The position numbers were made by a program, and so were the translations under genes. From Sphingobacterium pedocola (lineage in GTDB: Bacteria > Bacteroidota > Bacteroidia > Sphingobacteriales > Sphingobacteriaceae), in assembly GCF_015209965.1 (NCBI RefSeq), contig NZ_MU158690.1:1128108-1192107 (forward strand): 64,000 bases of DNA, given 5' to 3'. Shown piece by piece: positions 17,509 through 26,254 of this stretch. A model generated the notes under the pieces. It was given only the letters and a program-made list of their open reading frames with translations, ran no database searches and was not told the origin of the DNA. Position 1 is the stretch's first letter. Each line of letters begins with the position of its first letter.

Positions 17509-20500
17509 ATGGATAAATATTTTTTTTCAAAAACTAAGGTCATTCCCATTTTATTTGTGCTATACTCGATATTTGTTTGCACAAACCTTTATGCCCAATC
17601 GGATCTTAGGATAGGTAAGATTGTTGATGCAACAACGAAAGAACCTATTAGCGGGGCTACCTTGAAGGTAATTGAAACGGGTCTCTCTGCCTCCTCGGGT
17701 TCAGACGGATCTTTTCAAATTTCAGGAAAGAACACGGAAACATTAGAAGTGAGCGTGGTTGGTTATACCACGCGACGAATACCACTCTCTGGCAACATTA
17801 CGGAAATCCGATTGCAAAGTGAGCAGGAGGAGTTGGAAGAAGTGGTGGTGGTTGGATATGGAACGCAACGCAAGCGCGATGTAACCGGTGCTATATCACG
17901 GGTTTCGGGAGAAGAACTCCGCGAGAGGCCCGTGCAAAATGTGGCTGAAGCCTTGCAAGGTAAAGCTGCTGGCGTAAACGTATCCAGTAACATTCGTCCA
18001 GGCGAAACGCCAGCTATCCGCATTCGAGGGAATAGATCGTTGACGGCTAATAACAGCCCCCTAATTGTTGTCGACGGTATTCCATTGGTAGGGGGAGCAC
18101 TGGGGGATATCAGTCCCAACGACATCGAGTCGATGGACGTTCTTAAAGATGCATCTGCCACAGCTATTTACGGATCACGCGGTGCGAATGGGGTTATTCT
18201 TATTACAACAAAAAAAGGAAAGTCTGGCCTTACTTCAGCCTCGTACCGTGGTAGTGCTAACATAGACCGTTATAAGTCCTTGACCGATTGGATGGACGGA
18301 GGTCAGTATATTGACCGTTGGCGGGAAAGTTTAATGAACGGTAACTTGTATAGTACAGCGCAATACACAGATGCTTTTACACCTGTGCGCGGTGGTTATG
18401 CTGATCCATTTGAAGATGAGCGTCGGATGGGGCTGGGACAGGATATTTTTACACGAAACAGGGTATGGCAAGGCTACGAATGGGAAGATTTTGGTCAGGT
18501 CGTAAAAATGCGCTCTACGACCGCCGCGGAACAGGCTATGGGATGGCCCGCTGAAGTGCCTATTTACAACTCCGCAAATATTCCAACTCACGATTGGGTT
18601 GGAGATGTAACACGTCCAGGGGTGACGCAGAATCATCAGATATCGGTGTCGAGCGGTAATGAGAAGTCTAGAATTTATGCTTCCTTAGACTATTTTGATC
18701 AGCAAGGGGTATTAAAAGATCAGGATTATGAACGCTTAAATTTAACATTGAATGGGGATGTAAAAGCTACCGACTGGTTGACATTCGGAGCAAGTATATT
18801 CGCGTCTACATCGATACAGAATTATGGAATATTAGCGCCGAATACATCGAATACAGGCGCAAAAGACATTTTGTCAAGAGCGCTAGGACAGTTTCCTTTT
18901 TCTGCTCCGATGAACGATAATGGGAACTGGATTGTAAACCCGGGAGGAAATCTTCAGATTTTCAACCCCGTAATGGATATCGACCAAGTGAAAAACGAGC
19001 GCCGTACATATGCCGTATCACCAACCTTATTTACAGAGGTACAAATTCTACCCTGGTTAAAATACCGCCTGAATTTTGGCGCGCAGTTCCGTAACTATCG
19101 TGCCGGGGCGTGGACGGGACCTAATGCTACGTCACATCTTAATAATCGTCCGAATACTGCAGGGTACAACAACGAACAGCGGTTGGGTTGGGTGGCTGAA
19201 AATTTACTTTTCGCCGATAAGAATTTCGGCGAAGACCATCACCTAGGAGTTACCTTGCTGCAATCTGCACAGCGCGAACGCCTCGAAAGTATCAATACCA
19301 ACGTAATTGGAACGGTGTATGACATCAGTTATTGGTATGACCTCGCTTCCAATACAAACGGTCGTCCCAACGGTTACGGAACCGGATTTTCGGAGAATAC
19401 TCTGATGTCTTGGATGGGTCGGGTGAACTATGCTTACAAAGGGAAGTATTTAATAACGGCAACCGGTCGTTACGACGGCGCTTCAGTTTTGGCGCCTGGG
19501 CATAAATGGCATTTTTATCCTTCTATGGCATTGGCGTGGAATATAATGGATGAAGACTTTATGTCTTCACTTACCTTTGTAAACGAGTTGAAGTTACGTG
19601 CTGGATATGGTGTGACGGGTAATGCTGGCGTTAATCCGTATACCTCCAGCGGTCCGTTAAGTCGTAATCCCTATGCTTTTGGAGATGGCGCCGCAGTAGG
19701 TTATTTGCCGCAACTCGTTCGTAATCCTTTACTAGAGTGGGAGAATACTGCCCAATACAATATCGGTTTAGATTTTAACCTGTGGAGCAGTCGTATTGGT
19801 GGTAGCATTGAGATGTATCAAGGAAATACTTCTTCTTTACTTCTGGAAAGATCGTTGCCACCAGTATCGGGATATGTAAATAAACTTGAAAATATCGGGA
19901 AAACGTTGAACCGTGGATTGGAAATCACATTGAATACAGTTAATATTCAAAAGGAACATTTTTCTTGGTCTACTTCCTTCAACTGGAATACCAATCACGA
20001 GGAAATTGTCGAATTGCAGAATGGGAAGCAGGATATGTTAGCGGACCGCAGGTTTATTGGTCATCCTACACAAGTCTTTTTTAACTATGACAATGCCGGT
20101 ATTTGGCAGAATACGCCCGAAGACATCGCCGAAATAAACCAATTTAATACGAATGGGCATCGTTTCGCTCCCGGGGATATACGGGTCATTGATCAGAATG
20201 GCGACTATAGAATAACGGCTGATGATATGGTGATACGTGGTACGACTCGTCCGAAATGGACCGGAGGTATAACGAATACGCTACGCTACAAAGACTTTAC
20301 CTTTAGCACGTTTATATATGCACGTTTTGGACAGACTTTCTATGGCGGGTATCCAAATTCGTATGGTGGTATATGGCCAAACGGTCGGGTTGAAAACGAT
20401 ATATGGTCGTTTGAGAATCCGAATGGAACTTGGCCAAGGGCTAATTTGATCGGTAATCGAGACAATATTACACCGGCCATGCAATACCATAACGGATCAT

Positions 20501-20760
20501 TTGTATCGGTTCGAAATATATCCTTGACCTACGACTTACCTAAGCTTTTGCTAGAAAAGCAGTTTGTAAAAGGGATACAGCTAAATGCGCAAGTGATGAA
20601 TCCCTTCCTCTTTGGAAAGGATGCGGTCAAAATGGGATACAACCCCGATGACGATACGAACTGGGAGCGATCTTCTGGAGATGGAAATCCGCTAGGTGGG
20701 AACAATAATAATACGATTTTACCGCAGTCGTATGTATTCAGTATAAGGGCAAATTTTTAA
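17509..20760 (+). CDS. SusC/RagA family TonB-linked outer-membrane protein (pair 1)
   Basis: A 1083-aa outer-membrane receptor. A signal peptide (about 1-30, ending LYAQ) is followed by a carboxypeptidase-regulatory-like domain (about 33-103, with ISGATLKVIETG and VSVVGYTTRRI), a classical TonB box (EEVVVVGYGTQ, about 110-120), a plug (with IRIRGNRSL, PLIVVDGIP, DIESMDVLKDASATAIYGSRGANGVI) and the beta-barrel to the C-terminal Phe. Length and domain order are standard. It imports oligosaccharides in TonB-dependent fashion together with the SusD lipoprotein encoded directly after it. It follows the rhamnosidase operon, so rhamnogalacturonan oligosaccharides are a reasonable guess for its cargo. 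Only a half-match to the shared operator is seen upstream. Confidence 0.95.
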   Translation: MDKYFFSKTKVIPILFVLYSIFVCTNLYAQSDLRIGKIVDATTKEPISGATLKVIETGLSASSGSDGSFQISGKNTETLEVSVVGYTTRRIPLSGNITEIRLQSEQEELEEVVVVGYGTQRKRDVTGAISRVSGEELRERPVQNVAEALQGKAAGVNVSSNIRPGETPAIRIRGNRSLTANNSPLIVVDGIPLVGGALGDISPNDIESMDVLKDASATAIYGSRGANGVILITTKKGKSGLTSASYRGSANIDRYKSLTDWMDGGQYIDRWRESLMNGNLYSTAQYTDAFTPVRGGYADPFEDERRMGLGQDIFTRNRVWQGYEWEDFGQVVKMRSTTAAEQAMGWPAEVPIYNSANIPTHDWVGDVTRPGVTQNHQISVSSGNEKSRIYASLDYFDQQGVLKDQDYERLNLTLNGDVKATDWLTFGASIFASTSIQNYGILAPNTSNTGAKDILSRALGQFPFSAPMNDNGNWIVNPGGNLQIFNPVMDIDQVKNERRTYAVSPTLFTEVQILPWLKYRLNFGAQFRNYRAGAWTGPNATSHLNNRPNTAGYNNEQRLGWVAENLLFADKNFGEDHHLGVTLLQSAQRERLESINTNVIGTVYDISYWYDLASNTNGRPNGYGTGFSENTLMSWMGRVNYAYKGKYLITATGRYDGASVLAPGHKWHFYPSMALAWNIMDEDFMSSLTFVNELKLRAGYGVTGNAGVNPYTSSGPLSRNPYAFGDGAAVGYLPQLVRNPLLEWENTAQYNIGLDFNLWSSRIGGSIEMYQGNTSSLLLERSLPPVSGYVNKLENIGKTLNRGLEITLNTVNIQKEHFSWSTSFNWNTNHEEIVELQNGKQDMLADRRFIGHPTQVFFNYDNAGIWQNTPEDIAEINQFNTNGHRFAPGDIRVIDQNGDYRITADDMVIRGTTRPKWTGGITNTLRYKDFTFSTFIYARFGQTFYGGYPNSYGGIWPNGRVENDIWSFENPNGTWPRANLIGNRDNITPAMQYHNGSFVSVRNISLTYDLPKLLLEKQFVKGIQLNAQVMNPFLFGKDAVKMGYNPDDDTNWERSSGDGNPLGGNNNNTILPQSYVFSIRANF

Positions 20761-20784
20761 ATGGCAGTACAAATAAGAAATGTG

Positions 20785-22941
20785 ATGAAAAAATATATCT
20801 TAATATTATTTACAGTGACCGGCTTGTTTTCCTGTAAAGGCTTTTTGGATGAAGAGCAGGTCGCCAATCTAACGCAAGACTTCTATACGAATGAAGTTGG
20901 TTTAGAATCGCTTATAAATGGATTGTATGTGTACGCACGGAATAAGCACGAGTGGGACGGGAGTGGAGCGAGATTGATAGAGACCGAGACAGATACCTAT
21001 CAAACCGCTTCGGCTCCTGTTGCGCAGCTAAATGTTGGAGAGTATGGAAATGATCTGAGTCGTATCGCAGGGAATATGGCTAATTTTTTAGGGGCGGTAA
21101 ATTCCACCTATGCACCGATGGGTGCTTACCCGCATATCAACAACTGTCATATCGCCTTAGAGACGATGGATGAACTTGCTCCCGGACGATTTGGTACAGA
21201 TGAATTATTTTTGAACACGCGTCGCGCAGAGGTACGGTTCTTAAGGGCATGGGCGTACTATTTGATTTCTAATCAACTGGGCGATGTGCCTATATTGCGC
21301 CAGGCGAGATACGAGACCGATGGGGTATTTTATTATCCGAAGTCGGGTATTGAGGAAGTGTACGAGCATATCATTGCCGATTTGCGTTTTGCATACGAAC
21401 ATTTGCCTGTGCTGCAGAACGATCAAGGCCGTGTAACTAAATTGGCAGCTGGCCATTTCTTGGCTAAAGTTTATCTAAATCGTGCACAGGGGGCGAATTT
21501 TCAGAACAGTGCGGAAGAGCATCTTCGTATGCTTTACAAAGGAAACGTGACGACGGATCTGGACTCGACAATTGTATTGGCTTCTGAAGTGATAAATTTG
21601 GCTGGCGGCGAAGGTGGCCTTGCGGTTGATTATTGGCGTTTATTTGATCCTGCGATAGCGGAAGCGAATCCAGAGAATGAGATTTTGTGGGCGGCACAGT
21701 TTGATGTCAACCTTACCTTGCACGCTCGATTCGACAACAGGTCAGTCAATTACCATACTGGTAATTATACGAATCAATCTGGTGTAACGCGATCGATGAT
21801 GTATGGGCGCCCTTTTGGCACCTTCAAGCCGACCGATTGGGGTTATGATAATTTCACAGACAGGATGTACGATTCGCGTTATGCAAAAACCTTCCAACAT
21901 GAATACATAGCCAATATGCCGGAAAATACGAGTACTTCTTACACTTGGGGTGCAGCAGCAGCCAGCTGGTGGAATGCGAATAAGCCAGCAGATGCACCGA
22001 CTGTAACGGCGACCGAGAAACGTATAAAGCAAAATCAGCGTGCAATCATCTACCTTGAAAATACTAGGGAAACCGCCTTAGACTCGGCTATGGTACATAG
22101 TCAACCTTACCAGTTTATGGCCCGTTGGGTACGTTCTGCTGTAAGTGACCGATACTATTACCGACTTTTTATAGACGGTTCCAATCTAGGCTTGGCAACT
22201 GGACAACCCGCACCATACCTCGCTTCGCGTAAACATGTAGATCCGATGCGTGGTGGGAGTGCAGATGAAGCTAATTTTAACAGTGAATCGGGTACACGGG
22301 ATGCTATCCTGATGCGTTTGGCGGAAACTTTCTTGATCCGTGCTGAAGCTTATGGTCGAAAAGCGCAGTATGGTTTAGCGGTGGAAGATATCAACGTGAT
22401 CCGCAGGAGAGCAGCGTTTAAAGCAGGCGATACCCGCCCAGAGGTCTTGGTGCGGTGGGAGCCGCAAGCAGCAGAGCTTGCTCCTGAAGAGCTTGTGGCG
22501 CCTTATACAGCAGCTTCTAATACATTTTCCAAGATTGCCGTGACCGAAAGCCACTTCACGCCGGGTACAGCAGAAGCCAATCGTCAAGGTTATATGCCAA
22601 GCATAACATCAAAGGAAGAGGCGTTTATTCATTTTATCTATAATGAAAAGGCGAGGGAGTTTTTGTCGGAAGGTTTGGCTTGGGAAGACCTGCATAACGC
22701 AGGGATATTATACGAGCGTACGGCGCATTATAATCAAATGGCTTCAGACCGCTCAGGATTATGGCCTGTCGCAAGCAATACGGCTAATGGGACGGGGCAG
22801 GATGGCAATGGAAAAGGTCAATTGGCTAAATATCATACTTTCCGTCCATGGCCTAACGCTTTCTTAATTCAGCTGACAGATGAAGCCGGAAATCCGTTGG
22901 ATGAAGCGGCTAGAAAAGCCTATCAGAATCCGGGTTATTAA
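20785..22941 (+). CDS. SusD/RagB family nutrient-binding lipoprotein (pair 1)
   Basis: A surface lipoprotein that captures oligosaccharides and covers its SusC partner. I chose the ATG at 20785, 24 bases into the open frame that begins right after SusC, because it gives a clean lipoprotein signal with lipobox LFSC (C17). SusD hallmarks are present: GFLDEEQ after the signal, EVRFLRAWAYYLISNQLGDVPIL, the RLAETFLIRAEAYGRKAQYGLAVEDINVIRRRA helical pair, and EKAREFLSEGLAWEDL near the C-terminus. At 718 aa it is longer than the usual 480-620, with extra sequence in the central region, as often seen in partners of complex-pectin SusC proteins. Confidence 0.93.
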   Translation: MKKYILILFTVTGLFSCKGFLDEEQVANLTQDFYTNEVGLESLINGLYVYARNKHEWDGSGARLIETETDTYQTASAPVAQLNVGEYGNDLSRIAGNMANFLGAVNSTYAPMGAYPHINNCHIALETMDELAPGRFGTDELFLNTRRAEVRFLRAWAYYLISNQLGDVPILRQARYETDGVFYYPKSGIEEVYEHIIADLRFAYEHLPVLQNDQGRVTKLAAGHFLAKVYLNRAQGANFQNSAEEHLRMLYKGNVTTDLDSTIVLASEVINLAGGEGGLAVDYWRLFDPAIAEANPENEILWAAQFDVNLTLHARFDNRSVNYHTGNYTNQSGVTRSMMYGRPFGTFKPTDWGYDNFTDRMYDSRYAKTFQHEYIANMPENTSTSYTWGAAAASWWNANKPADAPTVTATEKRIKQNQRAIIYLENTRETALDSAMVHSQPYQFMARWVRSAVSDRYYYRLFIDGSNLGLATGQPAPYLASRKHVDPMRGGSADEANFNSESGTRDAILMRLAETFLIRAEAYGRKAQYGLAVEDINVIRRRAAFKAGDTRPEVLVRWEPQAAELAPEELVAPYTAASNTFSKIAVTESHFTPGTAEANRQGYMPSITSKEEAFIHFIYNEKAREFLSEGLAWEDLHNAGILYERTAHYNQMASDRSGLWPVASNTANGTGQDGNGKGQLAKYHTFRPWPNAFLIQLTDEAGNPLDEAARKAYQNPGY

Positions 22942-23024
22942 AACTTTATACCAAAAGAAATTATATACAGGATCATTAATCAACGAAAAGAGGACATCTA
23001 AAAAGGTCTTATAAAGCGTGTAAA

Positions 23025-23138
23025 CGTCATTTCGACCAAAGGGAGAAATCTAGGAATATGTATTCAAGGTGCTGATAGTCAGTTGTTTTTGTTTATTCAT
23101 ATTTGTGGATTTCTCCTCGTTCCTCGTCGAAATGACGA
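23025..23138. repeat. Palindromic intergenic repeat
   Basis: The outer arms CGTCATTTCGAC (from 23025) and GTCGAAATGACG (ending 23137) are inverted copies. Inside them GGGAGAAATCT and GATTTCTCC are also inverted, with about 60 bp between. GTCATTTCGACC with AGGGAGAAATCT is a typical dispersed palindrome of Bacteroidota intergenic regions. The rest of the 315-base gap between SusD and the regulator gene (22942-23256) shows no further feature, and the regulator's promoter was not identified. Confidence 0.7.
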
Positions 23139-23256
23139 GATAGTATACTTTTTATACTGCTGCATTTCTTAAAATATATTGTTATTTAATCTTTGTGTTT
23201 CCATTAAAAATCCTTTTCTTTATCCCTATTCCTGTTTTACACAAAGATTCATTGTT

Positions 23257-24288
23257 ATGAGTGCGGTTGATTTGATAAAATATATTCAAATTAGTGATTT
23301 TTCATCTACTCCTAAATACTTGCAATTAGCGGATGCCGTAATTGATGCAATCAAAAATAAACTCATTGGCGTAGGGGATATGTTGCCTTCGATTAACGAG
23401 CTGAGTATGCATTTGGATATTTCTCGCGACACGGTAGAAAAGGGATATAAGTTGCTGAAAAACCAAGATATTATTGCTTCAACTCCCGGGAAAGGTTACT
23501 TTATTGCAAAGGCAGACATTAGAAGCCGTCAAAAAATAGCTTTATTTTTAAATAAACTTAGTGCCCATAAAAAAATAGTTTATGATGCTTTTGCAAAGGA
23601 GTTAGGCGATGACGCCTCCTTGGATATGTTTGTTTACAACAGCGATATATCCTACTTACGAAGCTTATTGTTAAATCTGACGAAGCAATACGACCGATAT
23701 GTGGTATTTCCACATTTTAAAGAAGGTAGAGATCAGGCTCCGGATGTACTTGCCCTAATACCGGCAGAAAAGCTTATGTTATTGGGACGAATGGTGGAAG
23801 GAATGGAAGGTGACTTTCCTGCAGTGTATGAAAACTACGAGAAAGATATCTATCAGGCACTGGAAAAAGCATTGGATCCGCTGTCAAAATACCGTATGTT
23901 GAAATTGGTATTTCCAGACAACAGCGATTATCCAAAATCAATTATTAAAGGTTTTTATAAGTTTTGTCAGCAATATGCTTTTGACCACAGTTTAGTAGGC
24001 AATCTATCCAAAGAAAATATAAAAAAAGGAGAGTGCTATATTAATCTTGCGGAAGACGATTTAGTGATTCTCGTTGATAAAGTCATATCAAAAGGCTTAG
24101 AAATCGGAACAGATATCGGTATTATATCCTATAATGAAACGCCGCTCAAGAAATTTATTCTAAACGGTATTACTACGATTTCAACCGATTTCGAATTAAT
24201 GGGGATATACGCGGCACAGATTATTAAAGATAATTCCAATCATCATGTTGAAGTTCCCTTTTATGTTAATTTGAGGCCTTCAATTTAA
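23257..24288 (+). CDS. GntR-family transcriptional regulator with sugar-sensor-like domain
   Basis: A 343-aa regulator. I chose the ATG at 23257; the open frame extends 78 bases upstream, but that part reads as hydrophobic, non-homologous text. Residues about 20-88 are a GntR winged helix (DMLPSINELSMHLDISRDTVEKGYKLL, in pieces, then GKGYFIA). The remaining 250 residues look like a periplasmic-binding-protein/LacI-type sensor, the architecture of Bacteroidota sugar regulators such as AraR-like proteins. It is cytoplasmic and would respond to a released monosaccharide; L-rhamnose, galacturonate or arabinose are candidates. It sits between SusCD pair 1 and the GH43/GH28 operon, so those or the rhamnosidase operon are likely targets. 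No operator could be assigned. Confidence 0.88.
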   Translation: MSAVDLIKYIQISDFSSTPKYLQLADAVIDAIKNKLIGVGDMLPSINELSMHLDISRDTVEKGYKLLKNQDIIASTPGKGYFIAKADIRSRQKIALFLNKLSAHKKIVYDAFAKELGDDASLDMFVYNSDISYLRSLLLNLTKQYDRYVVFPHFKEGRDQAPDVLALIPAEKLMLLGRMVEGMEGDFPAVYENYEKDIYQALEKALDPLSKYRMLKLVFPDNSDYPKSIIKGFYKFCQQYAFDHSLVGNLSKENIKKGECYINLAEDDLVILVDKVISKGLEIGTDIGIISYNETPLKKFILNGITTISTDFELMGIYAAQIIKDNSNHHVEVPFYVNLRPSI

Positions 24289-24380
24289 AATAATTCTTTT
24301 AAACTTTTGTTGTTGTAATAATAAACGAAGGTTTTTCTTAGTCAATTTTCTATGCGCCTCTATCGCCGGCGCAGGGGCGA

Positions 24381-24643
24381 CTTCTTTTTCCTAAAAAGAA
24401 GCAAAAATCGTCGCTGTACCCATTTGCCAGAATGGCTAGTGCCTCCCTCTGCAATTGGCAAATGGCTAAGGCGACATTTTCCGAATTTGTAAGGACACTG
24501 CTTTTGTTGTATACGACTATACTTCGGCTGAGTAAAAAGGACGACCTAGGTCGGTGTAGCGTTAAGAAAGCTTTTGGATTTGCGTTAAGAACAGATCTAC
24601 GAAGTGCAACGGCTCAGAGCTGTTTAGTAAATCCAAAAGCTTT
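24381..24643. repeat. Composite palindromic intergenic element
   Basis: Three inverted pairs follow one another: CTTCTTTTT 24381-24389 with AAAAAGAAG 24393-24401; CATTTGCCA 24421-24429 with TGGCAAATG 24456-24464; and the 15-bp arms AAAGCTTTTGGATTT 24567-24581 with their exact inverse at 24629-24643. GC-richer text with CGCCGGCGCAGGGGCGAC lies just before. It looks like a non-coding mobile palindrome or a cluster of such elements. An open frame at 24432-24668 crosses it and is not protein-like. The rest of the 804-base gap (24289-25092) holds only the operator at 25004. Confidence 0.6.
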
Positions 24644-25003
24644 TAGCGTAACATTGACCCAGTCTTGATCTTTTGGTCCATTTTCCATCAAGGGAAAAGG
24701 ACTAGGCTGCCCGCCGATGAGGGCAAAAAGATAAATACGGATATTAATTGTTGCTAATACAATGTGGAATTAGCGAGCGACAATCTGACTAAATAAAACC
24801 TTCCTTTTTTACATCTCAAAATCACAAATCCAAATCAACACCTTGTATTTTATAAAAAGTAATCGATGTAAAACACAGTTGTCACTTTGTAATATTATAG
24901 TTATACTTTCCATTGTGTGTAAGTCAAATAGGTGCCTAAAACTATTAGGGATAGCACTTTAGTACGATTTGCAACATTTTGTTAATCCAAATATATTTTT
25001 TTA

Positions 25004-25048
25004 CAGGACGGTGCAGGATACGCACGTATAGTGGTTTTGATATCTTGG
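25004..25048 (+). promoter_or_regulatory. CAGGAY direct-repeat operator and -7 box, GH43-like/GH28 operon
   Basis: CAGGAC at 25004-25009 and CAGGAT at 25014-25019, a 10-bp direct repeat, are followed after 21 bp by TATCTTGG (25041-25048), one mismatch from TAnnTTTG. The first gene starts at 25093. No -33 element (TTTG) is evident at the usual spacing; the repeat occupies that position, as expected for activator-dependent promoters. Confidence 0.7.
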
Positions 25049-25092
25049 TGGTTTAAACCTATAAGTTATCTTGTTAAAATCGTTGACTTACC

Positions 25093-26193
25093 ATGATTGA
25101 AAGTAGCACAAATCCGGAATTCGTTTCCAGAAAAAGATTTATACAATCTTTAGTTTTGGCGACTTCGAGTGTGTTGATTCCTGATTATCTTTTTGCAGAT
25201 ACTTCGGTCAACGCACGACCATATTTTAAGCTCAAACCCTTGGGTAGGAGTTTTTCGCTCGAAGACTATTATATCTGGTGCTCATCACCCATTTGGGGTA
25301 CCGACGGAAAAGTCCATCTCTTTTATTCGCGATGGTTGAAAACGAAGGGAATGAGCGGCTGGATCAGAGGTTCTGAAATAGGTCATGCCGTGGCGGATTC
25401 ACCGGAAGGGCCTTTTCAACACAAAGATGTTGCTTTGGCGCCCAGGGCTGAATACTGGGATAGCACGACCTGCCATAATCCGTTGATCAAAGAGGTGGAC
25501 GGCGTATATTATCTTTTTTATATGGGTAATTCAAATGGAAAAACAAATACAAAACGTATCGGTATAGCTACATCAGATAGTCTCGATGGCCCCTGGAAAC
25601 GATACGACCAACCTTGCCTTTTACCCGGTAAAGATGGCGAATGGGACGATCACTGTACAACGAATCCCGCATTTATAAAAGGAGAAGATGGTAAATATTG
25701 GCTGTATTATAAATCCTGGAATACTGCAGAATACAGTAATATGGCGGGAGCTGTGCGAGGAAATCGAAAATATGGATTGGCGAAAGCAGATCATCCACTG
25801 GGGCCATATCATAAAGTTTCAGATAAGCCCGTTATTGATTTTTCCAATCGTCCGAACAATGCGCAGCTGGAAGACGCATTTGTGTGGAGAGAGAACAATA
25901 CATATAAATTGATCGCACGCGACATGGGTTTTTACAACCATGAATATGGCTTGATTTTAACATCCGACGACGGCATAGTTTGGTCGGAGCCACAGATTGC
26001 CTACCTAGATTTAAAGTCTTATGTAACGGAAAGTGAGCCACCTAAACATTTAAAACGTTTTGGGCGGTTAGAAAGACCGATGATTTTATTTGACAAGGAT
26101 AATAAAAAACCAAAATATATATTTGGCGGAACGCAAGGAGGAGCATATGACACCGCGACTACTTTTGTATTTGAGATAATAGATTCGGCTTAA
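25093..26193 (+). CDS. GH43/GH117-like beta-propeller glycosidase
   Basis: A 366-aa exported protein with the five-bladed propeller pattern of clans GH-F/GH-J: repeated blades each carrying an acidic residue and a W/Y-rich strand, such as WCSSPIWGTDGKVHLFYSRW, HNPLIKEVDGVYYLFYMGNS, CTTNPAFIKGEDGKYWLYYKSW and QLEDAFVWRENNTYKLIARD. The assignment rests on fold pattern, and I cannot name the subfamily or substrate; arabinose or galactose side-chain release would fit the locus. The N-terminus (SRKRFIQSLVLATSSVLIP) resembles a Tat-type signal with KR in place of RR, ending near residue 36. First gene of a five-gene operon under a CAGGAY operator; GH28 follows after about 60 bases. Confidence 0.75.
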   Translation: MIESSTNPEFVSRKRFIQSLVLATSSVLIPDYLFADTSVNARPYFKLKPLGRSFSLEDYYIWCSSPIWGTDGKVHLFYSRWLKTKGMSGWIRGSEIGHAVADSPEGPFQHKDVALAPRAEYWDSTTCHNPLIKEVDGVYYLFYMGNSNGKTNTKRIGIATSDSLDGPWKRYDQPCLLPGKDGEWDDHCTTNPAFIKGEDGKYWLYYKSWNTAEYSNMAGAVRGNRKYGLAKADHPLGPYHKVSDKPVIDFSNRPNNAQLEDAFVWRENNTYKLIARDMGFYNHEYGLILTSDDGIVWSEPQIAYLDLKSYVTESEPPKHLKRFGRLERPMILFDKDNKKPKYIFGGTQGGAYDTATTFVFEIIDSA

Positions 26194-26254
26194 TAGTTCC
26201 GTGTCGTTACTGCCCGACAGATCACAACAAATAACAAGAATAAACCATAAACAA

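Noticed and set aside
24432..24668. Open frame of 78 codons in the gap after the GntR gene
   Set aside because: It spans palindromic repeat arms, has no signal or domain, and its composition follows the repeat.
24289..25092. CRISPR array or tRNA in the large gap
   Set aside because: There are no evenly spaced direct repeats with unique spacers and no cloverleaf could be drawn.
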